A stretch of 32,989 nt of DNA. Source: Thermoplasmatales archaeon (GTDB lineage Archaea > Thermoplasmatota > Thermoplasmata > Thermoplasmatales > Thermoplasmataceae). Each line of letters starts with the position of its first letter. The stretch's first letter is position 1. The translations under genes and the position numbers were made by a program. The stretch is taken from NCBI GenBank assembly GCA_027366585.1, contig DAHXNF010000027.1:1-32989 (forward strand), read 5' to 3'. Shown piece after piece: positions 1-8,292 of this stretch. Below the pieces are notes generated by a model. That model had not been told where the DNA came from, ran no database searches, and saw only the letters and a list, made by a program, of their open reading frames with translations.

Positions 1-1
1 T

Positions 2-1201
2 ACGATTGTTTCTGTCAGGCCAACTGGTATTTCATATGATCCATCAAACGGACTCCTATATGTTAGTATGCACAACGGGACGAATCTTACTGTAATCAAT
101 CCCGTCATAAACCAGATTGTTCTGTACCTGCCAATACAGTCCAGCACAGATACTGTGTTTGACTCGGCAAACGGCACTATCTACGTGACACAATCCCAAC
201 TGGTTCTTAAAAATGGAAAATCACATAGCAATTCACAATCCTCTTCAATTGTCTCAAACTACTCACTCATTAATGGGGTCGACAATAAGATAATTCGGGA
301 AGATCCCTTTTTTCCTAAGAATGGGTGTCCCACATCAGAAGTTTATGATACATCAAATCATCTTATATACATGGCTGGTTCAAAATCAAACACTGTCACA
401 TTATTTGATGGTGAAAACAATTCACTCATCCCAAAGACAATTGCAGTTGGGTCTAGTCCGGGACTTGGACCAAACTCCATGATTTTTGATCCATATAACG
501 GTTTTATTTACGTTGCTAACTTCGGGAGCGGAAACATCTCTGTTATAAATGGCCATACAGTTACAATTCAATCCCTCAACCCAACGAAGTCCGGTTTACC
601 AACAACTGATACACTCTCCGCTTACGGAGAATTTTACGCAACGGGTCCGACTCAGTTTGTCCAGCCAGTGTATTTTGTTATGTCTGACGGTATGATCGCC
701 GCTGAGAATTCTAACAATCATTCAATCGGTAACCTGTATGGCCTGCCAATAAACATTTTCAAAACTGGAAATGGTTTTGCGCTGTCTTCGACACTGATGA
801 ACATCTCCGGATCCAGCCTGTCATTGGGTTCAGCTCAGCCAGTGTACATTTCATTCTCAGTTTCGAGATCTCAACAGTTGAATCTTACAGTTGGGCAGGA
901 ATTTTCTCTTGGGACATATTCCACCAGGAATGCACAGGGAATAGTTACTGCAACAGTTGATTCAATAATCCTGAATAATTTCCGATACACAATAAACTCA
1001 ACTTATTCCAGACTAATAGATAATTATCTATATAGCAAATATAACGGAGCGACCACCGGTGGGGCTCCATTGAGTTGGCAATTTCCAAACTTGCCCCTTT
1101 ACGTCACCCTGAACGGCAACGTACTTGCGATTAAACTCGTAAGTAAGTTTGATCTTCAGACATTATCGGTTAAGTATTATTCCATTGGAATAAGCCTTTG
1201 A
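2..1201 (+). CDS. YVTN-type beta-propeller surface protein (5' partial)
   Basis: The reading frame is open from base 2, so this is the C-terminal part of a longer protein; the ATG at 68 is internal. At least four degenerate YVTN/YncE-type propeller blades are visible, each with the pattern Y/F-D-x-x-N-G-x-I-Y-V. Examples are SYDPSNGLLYVS, FDSANGTIYVTQ, YDTSNHLIYMAG and FDPYNGFIYVANFGSGN. The rest, roughly the last 230 residues, is rich in Ser, Thr, Asn and Gly, typical of archaeal exported or S-layer-associated proteins. No C-terminal membrane anchor is seen, and any signal peptide would lie outside the window. The family is known for secreted seven-bladed propellers with binding or structural roles, and the substrate cannot be deduced. 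The fold call is good; the specific role is unknown. Confidence 0.75.
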   Translation, partial: TIVSVRPTGISYDPSNGLLYVSMHNGTNLTVINPVINQIVLYLPIQSSTDTVFDSANGTIYVTQSQLVLKNGKSHSNSQSSSIVSNYSLINGVDNKIIREDPFFPKNGCPTSEVYDTSNHLIYMAGSKSNTVTLFDGENNSLIPKTIAVGSSPGLGPNSMIFDPYNGFIYVANFGSGNISVINGHTVTIQSLNPTKSGLPTTDTLSAYGEFYATGPTQFVQPVYFVMSDGMIAAENSNNHSIGNLYGLPINIFKTGNGFALSSTLMNISGSSLSLGSAQPVYISFSVSRSQQLNLTVGQEFSLGTYSTRNAQGIVTATVDSIILNNFRYTINSTYSRLIDNYLYSKYNGATTGGAPLSWQFPNLPLYVTLNGNVLAIKLVSKFDLQTLSVKYYSIGISL

Positions 1202-1399
1202 CAGTCTTAAATTATAAGAAGCATTTTCTACTGAATCTTTGTATCGTTACAATCCAGATCGAGGACTCAGTGCCACGCGACCACCTGCGGGCATATTAAT
1301 AGCTGAATACACATCCACTGCCTCTTTGCCAAGAGCATTGTGGCATTTAAAAAGAGAGCATTTGCCGATACCGAAGCCTAATAATATGACAAAGTTCTC

Positions 1400-2779
1400 A
1401 TGGTAATCGTGGAGATATCGCCCATTGACTACAGGTATGGACGGGTAGAGGTTAAAACAATTTTTTCCCAGGAGAACAGGCTTAAAATGATGCTTCTCGT
1501 TGAGCATGCTGTCCTGGAAGCAAAGGCAGAGTTTGGCTTCTTGCCTAAGAAAGTCCCAGACACTCTCAAAAGGTTAATTTCTTCATCTTCTTCTTTGCTT
1601 GGAGAGATAAATCAGGAAGAGATGAAAACTAAGCATGATATAATGGCCATGATTAACGTCGTGAACAAGCACAGCAAAGGACTCGGGGATTACCTGCATG
1701 CTGGCATGACGTCAAACGATGTCAATGATACTGCGACCGCATTGCAGCTAAAATCGTTCCTGTTTCTTTATGTTGATACAATTAAGCAGTTGTGCCAGAA
1801 GATTTCCATTATAGTGAAGGATCATTCCTCATCAGTAATGATGGGAAGAACTCATGGCCAGCATGCCAGTCCGGTAACACTTGGCCTGAAAATGGCCGTC
1901 TTTCTGGGTGAGATGAACAGGCATGCAGACCGGTTGATCCAGGTTTACCCTAGATTACTGGTTGGAAAGATTCGCGGGCCAGTTGGGACCGGAGCCGGCC
2001 TCGGACCAAGGGCACTGGAAATAGAGGAACAGTCGTTGACAATTCTCGGCCTTCAGGTAGAAGAGAATTCAACTCAACTAGTCGGCAGGGATCGATATAT
2101 AGAGTTCCTTTCAATCCTTTTAAACATAAGCGCAACTATTGAAAGACTTGCTACCGAGATACGAAACCTGCAGCGGCCGGAAATTGCCGAGATCGGTGAA
2201 GGATTCGACAAGAAGAGCCAGGTTGGTTCCAGTTCTATGCCCTCCAAGATGAATCCAATAACCTCGGAAAATATCTGCAGCTTAGCCAGGTTGATCCGTG
2301 GTTTTCTCACTCCTGAAATAGAAGGATCCATTCTTTGGCACGAACGGGATCTCACGAACAGTGCCCTGGAAAGATTCACAATCCCGTATTCCTGTGTACT
2401 TTCCGACTACATAGCAGCAAAGATGTGCGAAGTGCTTGGCAATCTCTGGATAGACGAGAAAAGGATGCTGAAGAACACCCTCAGTGATCCCATTTCGATG
2501 TCTGAGTCAGTTGTCTATACCTTGACAGTGAACGGAGTTCCCCGCAATGAAGCGCACGAGATAGTAAGAAAGGCATCGATGCAGTCCCTGGAACCAGGCG
2601 ATTTCGCCGGTAACATCCTTAAATTAACAGGAAACAAGATCACACCTGCACAGATTAAAGATGCATTGAATCCGGTGAATTTCATCGGATCCAGCAGTGA
2701 GATATGCAAACGCACCCTGAAACGGAACTCAAAGATCATGCATGATCTTGATAAAATGAGAGAGGTTCTCGTTTCATGA
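1400..2779 (+). CDS. purB: Adenylosuccinate lyase
   Basis: Fumarase/aspartase superfamily lyase of 459 residues, the usual PurB length. It removes fumarate from SAICAR and from adenylosuccinate in purine synthesis. Visible motifs are the N-terminal SPIDYRYG, HD at 79-80, TSNDVND at 104-110, THGQHA at 151-156 (general acid/base His region) and the superfamily signature GSSSMPSKMNP at 276-286 (mobile catalytic Ser loop). The start is uncertain by three codons. The ATG at 1400 is annotated, but an AT-rich box at 1378-1388 would place a leaderless start near the in-frame GTG at 1409. The stop overlaps the next gene by four bases (ATGA), indicating co-transcription with a small HTH protein. Confidence 0.95.
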   Translation: MVIVEISPIDYRYGRVEVKTIFSQENRLKMMLLVEHAVLEAKAEFGFLPKKVPDTLKRLISSSSSLLGEINQEEMKTKHDIMAMINVVNKHSKGLGDYLHAGMTSNDVNDTATALQLKSFLFLYVDTIKQLCQKISIIVKDHSSSVMMGRTHGQHASPVTLGLKMAVFLGEMNRHADRLIQVYPRLLVGKIRGPVGTGAGLGPRALEIEEQSLTILGLQVEENSTQLVGRDRYIEFLSILLNISATIERLATEIRNLQRPEIAEIGEGFDKKSQVGSSSMPSKMNPITSENICSLARLIRGFLTPEIEGSILWHERDLTNSALERFTIPYSCVLSDYIAAKMCEVLGNLWIDEKRMLKNTLSDPISMSESVVYTLTVNGVPRNEAHEIVRKASMQSLEPGDFAGNILKLTGNKITPAQIKDALNPVNFIGSSSEICKRTLKRNSKIMHDLDKMREVLVS

Positions 2780-3357
2780 GCGTTCTTGATCCGGATTTGA
2801 AACTCAAGGCGTCAATTCTTCAAATTGTTGCGAACAAGAATAGTACAATATCTGGTATACATAATGCACTCAGGAGCCAGGGTATCGAGGTTCACAGACT
2901 TATCTTAACTGGATACCTGAGAGCAATGAGGGATCTTGAATTGCTCGATGAGCAGGAAATAAAGCCTTCAAAGCTCTACTCTCTAAGCACCACTACCACC
3001 TCAGATATTTATAGCATAGTTGGCAGGGTTGCAGCATCAATTAACGATGACAGCAGTCCAGAAATTGCACTCTCTATCCTCAATATACTGTTCGGAAGAC
3101 CGATATTCCTGCGCGAGATTGAAAGATGCGGACTCATACCGCCGCGAAGATATCGAAAAGTTGCACATCCTGATAGGTTGAAGTATATCGAGAAGCTTAA
3201 TGCAGCAGGCATTGCCATACCTGCAAGCAACATCATGATAGAACCCGAGGACTCGAATCTGGTTCCTGAAGATATCCTTATGCGGATCCTGATTGAAGCA
3301 TTCAACCTGAAGAGATACTCAAGGGAGCAGTCAAAGTCACCCCAGCAGACCCTTTAA
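2776..3357 (+). CDS. HTH-like protein overlapping purB
   Basis: A 193-residue protein I cannot assign to a named family. The first 70 residues read like a winged-helix domain: helix-rich KASILQIVANKNSTISGIHN, a turn, then LILTGYLRAMRDLELLDEQEI and a short strand/wing ending KLYSLS. The second half is basic and helical (RPIFLREIERCGLIPPRRYR), without a recognised ligand-binding fold. It starts inside the purB stop codon (ATGA overlap), so translation is probably coupled. It could be a transcription regulator or an RNA/DNA-binding accessory protein. A link to purine metabolism is inferred only from the operon. Confidence 0.6.
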   Translation: MSVLDPDLKLKASILQIVANKNSTISGIHNALRSQGIEVHRLILTGYLRAMRDLELLDEQEIKPSKLYSLSTTTTSDIYSIVGRVAASINDDSSPEIALSILNILFGRPIFLREIERCGLIPPRRYRKVAHPDRLKYIEKLNAAGIAIPASNIMIEPEDSNLVPEDILMRILIEAFNLKRYSREQSKSPQQTL

Positions 3358-3430
3358 GATGCAATAAAACAATGTTCATTTCCGAACCTAGCTAAGAAAG
3401 GGTTAAATCAGTATTTTAAATGCACCTGAG

Positions 3431-4489
3431 TTGAAGAGACTAGGCGGCGGTTCTGCTTACACAGGGAAACTTCCCGAGGGATGCATATTATGTGCGAAAG
3501 GCGGGAAGATGGTTCTTTTCGTGTCTGGTATATGTGATGCCAAATGCTTCTACTGCCCGATCTCGTCAGAGAAGAAAATGCTGGACGTGATGTTCGCGGA
3601 CGAGATGCCGATCCACGACATGCACGACGCAATTCTGGAAGCAAACATGATAAGCGCTACAGGTACCGGAATCACCGGCGGAGATCCATTGAAGTTTTTC
3701 GCTAGAACCTCCGATTATATCCGAATGCTGAAAGCCGAATTTGGCGAGCGCCACCACATCCATCTTTATACAATCAGCGGATCAAAGGAAGCAATCGATG
3801 CGGTTGCTGCAGCCGGACTGGATGAAATACGCTTCCATCCCCCAGAGGAGATTTGGAAGCATATGGATCGTTCGATTTTCAAGCAACGCATAAAGTGGGC
3901 AAGGGATAACGGCCTTTCCGTCGGCATCGAGGTTCCTTCGCTTCCGGACAGGGAGGAGGACATGAAGGCTCTAGTCGAATTCAGCGAGCGTATGGACCTT
4001 GATTTCATCAACCTCAACGAGCTGGAGTTCTCGGAAACGAATTTCCGTAACCTGTTGGGCAGGAATTATTCGATAAAGAACGACGTCGAGGCAGGAGCCA
4101 AGGGCAGCAAGGATCTTGCGCTCAAGATGATAAGACAGTTCCCTAACCACACGGTGCACTATTGCTCGGCAGCCTTCAAGGACGGTGTCCAGTTGAAGAA
4201 CAGGCTGAAGCGCCGTGCCTCCAACATTGCGAGAAGAATAGATATTGTCACAAAGGATGGGACAATACTCAAGGGTATAGTGGACAACACTGACATTCCA
4301 GCTGTTGTTCAGGATCTGAAATCAGTCGGTGTGCCGGATGAGATGTTTTTTGTAAACGACAGGAAGAGAAGAGTTGAGATACCCACCTGGATAATCCCCG
4401 AGCTCAAGAAGCTCCTCGATTACAATTTTTACGAAGTAGAGGAATACCCAACCTGGGATGCAATCGAGGTAGAACGTCTCAAGCTATGA
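3431..4489 (+). CDS. Uncharacterised radical SAM protein (COG2108-like)
   Basis: A 352-residue radical SAM enzyme. The [4Fe-4S]-binding CxxxCxxC is C35, C39 and C42 in GICDAKCFYC, and a glycine motif TGGDPL follows where SAM binds. An extra Cys pair (C18, C21 in GCILC) precedes the core, and a further Cys sits in HYCSAAFKDG in the C-terminal half, so a second metal site is possible. This matches my memory of the archaeal family related to pyruvate-formate-lyase activating enzymes, whose substrate is unknown. The start is TTG: the frame is closed by TAA at 3404-3406, there is no ATG before the conserved N-terminus, and an AT box at 3401-3409 sits 26 nt upstream, as for a leaderless start. The 3' end overlaps the convergent dph6 gene by six bases. 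Confidence 0.8.
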   Translation: MKRLGGGSAYTGKLPEGCILCAKGGKMVLFVSGICDAKCFYCPISSEKKMLDVMFADEMPIHDMHDAILEANMISATGTGITGGDPLKFFARTSDYIRMLKAEFGERHHIHLYTISGSKEAIDAVAAAGLDEIRFHPPEEIWKHMDRSIFKQRIKWARDNGLSVGIEVPSLPDREEDMKALVEFSERMDLDFINLNELEFSETNFRNLLGRNYSIKNDVEAGAKGSKDLALKMIRQFPNHTVHYCSAAFKDGVQLKNRLKRRASNIARRIDIVTKDGTILKGIVDNTDIPAVVQDLKSVGVPDEMFFVNDRKRRVEIPTWIIPELKKLLDYNFYEVEEYPTWDAIEVERLKL

Positions 4490-5131
4490 ATCTTCAAGGA
4501 CGCAACTAAGTTCGAGATAACCGCCGCTTCCTGACCAGTTTTTATTTGCCTTGATGATCCTGATTTTAGGACGGCCGGGCATTCCAGTTACAAAGGACTC
4601 ATATTCGCCCCCCTCACCTAATGGATTGACGCCAAATCGCTTCTCGACCTTCATGATATCGGAAATAAAGGATTCGTCAATCCTTCTTCCCAGATATCCC
4701 TCATCCATCCCCTCTGCAGAAACAGAGACAATCATTGCGTCAATTCTCCGCAGCAGCAACTCATTTAGCACAATATAAGGATCAATGCGCCATAATGGAG
4801 AGAAGGAAAGCATGCCTTCTGCTGAGCAAAGCCGCTGGATCCTGGTATGCTGGTAGTCAGACGCAGCTGCACCGGAAACTACAGCCTTGACACCCTGATC
4901 TCTCATTTTCGCAAAATATCGATCGAATTCGCTCTCCCTGATCTCAACTATATCCATGCTAAGAAGCTTTGCCACAAGCTTTGCATTCCCGATATTAGGT
5001 ACATGGAACATGGGGCTTTCCTCTTCAGGCAGGATAATCAGCGCATATTCCAGTTCCATCCCGCTCTCCGATGCAATGAGTGCGGAGAGAAATGAATCCT
5101 TCCCACCGGAAAGTAAGGTTACTGCTTTCAC
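4484..5131 (-). CDS. dph6: Dph6-type diphthine--ammonia ligase, PP-loop ATPase
   Basis: A 215-residue N-type PP-loop ATPase. The ATP-binding SGGKDS is at residues 8-13. The Dph6 family signatures GAAASDYQHTRIQ, LSFSPLWRIDP and NPLGEGGEYESF follow in the expected order. In archaea and eukaryotes this enzyme completes diphthamide synthesis on the conserved His of elongation factor 2, using ATP and ammonia. The protein consists of the catalytic domain only, as usual in archaea. The start is GTG: an in-frame TAA lies three codons upstream (5138-5140), and the ATG at 5133-5131 is out of frame. It is divergent from the peroxiredoxin gene across about 51 bp. Confidence 0.88.
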   Translation of the reverse strand: MKAVTLLSGGKDSFLSALIASESGMELEYALIILPEEESPMFHVPNIGNAKLVAKLLSMDIVEIRESEFDRYFAKMRDQGVKAVVSGAAASDYQHTRIQRLCSAEGMLSFSPLWRIDPYIVLNELLLRRIDAMIVSVSAEGMDEGYLGRRIDESFISDIMKVEKRFGVNPLGEGGEYESFVTGMPGRPKIRIIKANKNWSGSGGYLELSCVLEDS

Positions 5132-5182
5132 ATCCAGTTATGTCAACCTTTTATATTTTTTTGTTATTACTCATTGATAACA
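5132..5182. promoter_or_regulatory. Compact divergent promoter, dph6 / peroxiredoxin
   Basis: The whole intergenic region is 51 bp. A single AT run, TTTTATATTT at 5149-5158, is the only good TATA candidate. Its centre lies about 29 bp before the peroxiredoxin ATG and about 23 bp before the dph6 GTG. Neither gene has a Shine-Dalgarno sequence, so both mRNAs are probably leaderless or nearly so. That one box serves both directions is inference. Confidence 0.5.
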
Positions 5183-5650
5183 ATGGTAGAAGTAAATACG
5201 AAAGCACCTGATTTCAAGTTGATCGATTCGAACCTGAAGCACAAGACGCTTGCGGACTACAAGGGACACAAAACTGTCCTGGCCTTCTTTCCCGGGGCTT
5301 TTACGAGCGTTTGCACGAAAGAACTTTGCACGTTCAGGGACTCCATGGTGAAGTTCAATAAGTTCAACGCAAAAGTAGTGGGAATAAGCGTAGATCAGCC
5401 TTTTTCCTTAGCGCAGTTTGCAAAGGAGAACCTCCTTACATTCGATCTGTTGAGCGATGCAACCAGGGAGGTATCAAAGAAATACGATTCCCTGCACCAG
5501 GACTTTGTCAATGTGCCCGGACTCACTGCATCAAAGCGTTCTGTTTTCATACTGGACAAGGATGGCGTTGTTCGTTACAAGTGGGTCTCTGAGAACCCTG
5601 GTGTTGAACCCAATTATTCAGAGATAGAGAAAGAGCTTTCAAAGTTCTGA
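5183..5650 (+). CDS. Peroxiredoxin, BCP/PrxQ-like
   Basis: A 155-residue AhpC/TSA-family peroxidase that reduces hydrogen peroxide and organic peroxides in the cytosol. The peroxidatic motif FFPGAFTSVCTKELC contains C44 and C49. Their five-residue spacing is that of BCP/PrxQ proteins, where the second Cys resolves the first within the same helix. The thioredoxin-fold strands VLAFFPGAF, KVVGISVDQPFS and RSVFILDKDGVVRY are in order. The ATG at 5183 is chosen over the in-frame TTG at 5174, because the AT box lies 29 nt before it and the protein then starts MVEVNTKAPDF, as in homologues. The DUF2240 gene follows after five bases. Confidence 0.9.
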   Translation: MVEVNTKAPDFKLIDSNLKHKTLADYKGHKTVLAFFPGAFTSVCTKELCTFRDSMVKFNKFNAKVVGISVDQPFSLAQFAKENLLTFDLLSDATREVSKKYDSLHQDFVNVPGLTASKRSVFILDKDGVVRYKWVSENPGVEPNYSEIEKELSKF

Positions 5651-5655
5651 TATTA

Positions 5656-6117
5656 ATGAACAAGGAGATGGCCAGGCGCCTCATCGCCATTGCTATATCT
5701 GGCCGACGCGGCGCAGATTCGGTGACAAAGTCGGAAATGGTGAAAGAGATCGTGTTTAAACGGCATCTCCTCTCCACGGAGGACATTGATCGCCTTTGCA
5801 ATGAGAGCATCAAGGAAGGTCTCCTCACAGAAAAGGATGATCGCTTTATTCCAAACTTCACCGTATCCGGAATATCTGTACCGCTTGACTTTTCCGTTTC
5901 CGTTCAGGATCTATTTTCTGCAGACAAAGAGCGCCCTCTCTCTGACAGGCTGCTTGACTATGCCGCATCGACAGGTAAGGTCTCAAAAAAAGAGGCAATC
6001 AAGATGGCCGGGGACTTCTTGCGGGGAATGAACTACATGGATTTCGAAACCGCCCTGCTTGCCATACTGACCGATCTGGGCATCGACGTATCCGAATATG
6101 TAAGAGAAATCACTTAG
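5656..6117 (+). CDS. DUF2240-like archaeal protein
   Basis: A 153-residue protein with a helical N-terminal half (EMVKEIVFKRHLLSTEDIDRL), then KEGLLTEKDDRFIPNF and SGISVPLDFSVSVQDLF. This arrangement resembles the archaeal DUF2240 family (from memory; not confirmable here). The family is uncharacterised, and the N-terminus may be winged-helix-like. It follows the peroxiredoxin by five bases and is probably co-transcribed. The stop overlaps the convergent TPR-like gene by eight bases. No catalytic residues are evident. Confidence 0.6.
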   Translation: MNKEMARRLIAIAISGRRGADSVTKSEMVKEIVFKRHLLSTEDIDRLCNESIKEGLLTEKDDRFIPNFTVSGISVPLDFSVSVQDLFSADKERPLSDRLLDYAASTGKVSKKEAIKMAGDFLRGMNYMDFETALLAILTDLGIDVSEYVREIT

Positions 6118-6859
6118 AGAGAATCTTTGTCATTCTCTCCGCAATCTGGATTGCCTGATCCACGTTTTCCATTTCCATGGCAATATCCGAGGCGAGATCA
6201 TATATCCCTGATATATCATCCATGAAATTCTTCCTATCCTTCTTTGCCTTTATCGACATAGCTGTCTTCTCGGCTTCGTCAATGAGCTTCATCGCCTCTT
6301 CAAGTATCTTCGCCGGCTCAGACTGATCTCTCCTGAGCGTAAGCAAGCCAACAGAGGACTCAAAATATGTATTCATGTTGCCGCTCTTCTTTGCAAGATC
6401 TGCAGACTGCAGGTAAATGGATTCAGCCTCCTTCCTTCTCTTCTTCTGTCCTGAGAGCAGGTCTGCCTTCGTGGTGAGGAGTTCAGCGTAAGCATCGTTA
6501 TCCTTTAAATCCTGGGCTATCTTAATTGCAGAATCAAGGCGCTTCTCAGCTTCCGCCGATTTATTGCAATCCATTTCAATGAACGCTGAATACAGGAGAT
6601 CGTTCATCATAGAATCCTTGCTTTCGTTCTTCTTGTGAATCTCTAAAGCCCTGTCTGCATACAGGAGCGAATTTTCATCAGTCTTTGGATTCATTCCATA
6701 ATATGCCTGGGAAATCGCAATATAAAGATCTGCAGCCTCCTCTGTTGCCTTGCCCTCAAACACAGGCTCAAGCTTGGAAAGCTCACGAAGTGCATCGAGA
6801 TTCTTTCCCTTTTCAAGTAGTGCAAGTCCAGATTCCATAGCTTCCTTTATGTCTGTCAT
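6110..6859 (-). CDS. TPR-like repeat protein
   Basis: A 249-residue, charged, all-helical protein. It has TPR-like helix pairs, for example GLALLEKGKNLDALRELSKL, AADLYIAISQAYYGM, LLYADRALEIHKK, LLTTKADLLSG and AESIYLQSADLAKKSG. No signal peptide, membrane segment or catalytic motif is present, so it is probably a cytosolic scaffold. It lies 24 bases downstream of the HMG-CoA reductase stop. An AT box (about 6881-6893) sits inside the 3' end of that gene, 27 nt before this ATG, so it may have its own leaderless promoter. A second TPR-like protein of similar size is at 17133-17885; the two do not obviously align. Confidence 0.6.
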   Translation of the reverse strand: MTDIKEAMESGLALLEKGKNLDALRELSKLEPVFEGKATEEAADLYIAISQAYYGMNPKTDENSLLYADRALEIHKKNESKDSMMNDLLYSAFIEMDCNKSAEAEKRLDSAIKIAQDLKDNDAYAELLTTKADLLSGQKKRRKEAESIYLQSADLAKKSGNMNTYFESSVGLLTLRRDQSEPAKILEEAMKLIDEAEKTAMSIKAKKDRKNFMDDISGIYDLASDIAMEMENVDQAIQIAERMTKILSK

Positions 6860-6883
6860 CTAGCCTGCGATCATCGTTGGAAT

Positions 6884-8152
6884 CTATTTATTACTTTTTT
6901 CCATGGATCCAAGGATACGCTTTGCATTAGAGGGTGAGATGTCTCCGGTTTTCACCATCTCATCCACCACGCTTTGCACCAGATGGTCAGGGGACCCGGC
7001 ACTTATTGCAATGTTCCTTGCATGTAGTTTCATGTGCCCTTTCTGGATACCTTCGTTAGCAAGTGCCCTGATCGCTGAAAAATTCTGTGCCAGGCCAACA
7101 GCGGCAAGGACATACCCGAACTCCCCCGAACTTTCCACGTTGAGTATCTTCTTGGCAATAGTTGCCTTTGGGGATACTCCTGTAGATCCGCCGAGGACGC
7201 CGACCGCCATGGGAAGCTCGATGCTGCCGACCAGGTCGCCATTGCTGTTCTTCGCATACTTTGTAAGTGAATGATAACCGCCAATCGAGGCGAAGGCATG
7301 AGCGCCGGCCTCGACAGCACGCCAGTCATTAAGTGTTGCGAGGAGAACTGCATCCACGCCATTCATTATGCCCTTGTTGTGCGTTGCAGCCCTGTACATG
7401 TCAAGCTCGGCGAACCTGTATGCCTCAATTATCCTGTCAACGCCGTTTTCTCCGCCTATTGCTTCCTTTCGGAAAACGGCGGACGCATATGATCGGCGGT
7501 GCATACTGAGGTTGCTCAATATCCTGAGATTCACTCTTCCTCCTGTCATATCCTCAAGAATTGGTGAAACTCGCTCGCACATTGAATTCACGATGTTCGC
7601 GCCCATGGCATCCATCACATCCACCAGGAGATGAACTATAAGCATTCGCTGCTCATTTCCAATTATTCTTATCTCAATATCCTTTGCGCCGGCACCATTT
7701 TCCCGGAGAGTCCGACTCTTCTCGTTCGCAGCCTTGAGAATTGTATCTTTGTTTTGAAGTATCCTGATAGCAGCTGAGTCGGGAGAATCAAGATCAAGTA
7801 TCTGGATCTGCCCTATCATTATTGGGCTAGTGGAGTAACCGGTAAACCCTCCGGATAATCTAGCGACCTTGGCGCCGTTTGAACAAGCAGCGACCACTGA
7901 TGCCTCCTCGATGGCCATTGGTATCATGTAATCCTTGCCATTGATCAGGAAATACGTAGCAATTCCCAGTGGAATCTCAGAAACGCCTATGACATTCTCA
8001 ATAAGTTTGTCAACCTTGTCAAGAGATATTGCGCCTGAGGATGAAATATGCTTTATCTCTTCATCAGTTAGGTCCAGAAGATTCCTCAGGGCTGAAAGGC
8101 GCTCTTCAGTCTTGAGTTTGTGAAATCCAGAGACTGCGGAATTATTCTTCAC
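6884..8152 (-). CDS. hmgA: Hydroxymethylglutaryl-CoA reductase, class II type
   Basis: A 422-residue soluble HMG-CoA reductase. It makes mevalonate for the isoprenoid membrane lipids of archaea. Catalytic residues are visible: E52 in ENVIG, K260 in THNKGIMNG, D276 in TLNDW and H377 in LHARN. The K-to-D spacing (16) equals that of the Pseudomonas mevalonii enzyme, and the C-terminal His-containing flap is intact. Sequence and length fit class II rather than the class I enzyme of most archaea. Class II enzymes in Thermoplasma and Archaeoglobus relatives are usually explained by transfer from bacteria. The start is GTG, with an AT box (TTAAATATT, about 8173-8181) some 25 nt upstream and no Shine-Dalgarno. 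Confidence 0.92.
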   Translation of the reverse strand: MKNNSAVSGFHKLKTEERLSALRNLLDLTDEEIKHISSSGAISLDKVDKLIENVIGVSEIPLGIATYFLINGKDYMIPMAIEEASVVAACSNGAKVARLSGGFTGYSTSPIMIGQIQILDLDSPDSAAIRILQNKDTILKAANEKSRTLRENGAGAKDIEIRIIGNEQRMLIVHLLVDVMDAMGANIVNSMCERVSPILEDMTGGRVNLRILSNLSMHRRSYASAVFRKEAIGGENGVDRIIEAYRFAELDMYRAATHNKGIMNGVDAVLLATLNDWRAVEAGAHAFASIGGYHSLTKYAKNSNGDLVGSIELPMAVGVLGGSTGVSPKATIAKKILNVESSGEFGYVLAAVGLAQNFSAIRALANEGIQKGHMKLHARNIAISAGSPDHLVQSVVDEMVKTGDISPSNAKRILGSMEKSNK

Positions 8153-8292
8153 GCTGCCCTATTTTAAATCAATATTTAATTATCACTCGGCATTGCCAGG
8201 TATATGCAAAAAGCAAGTAGACAGGATTTTTTTGAAAATGCAGGGAGATCAGTGAAACTATTAATTACCTCCCAGCGATATGATCTTTTCCG

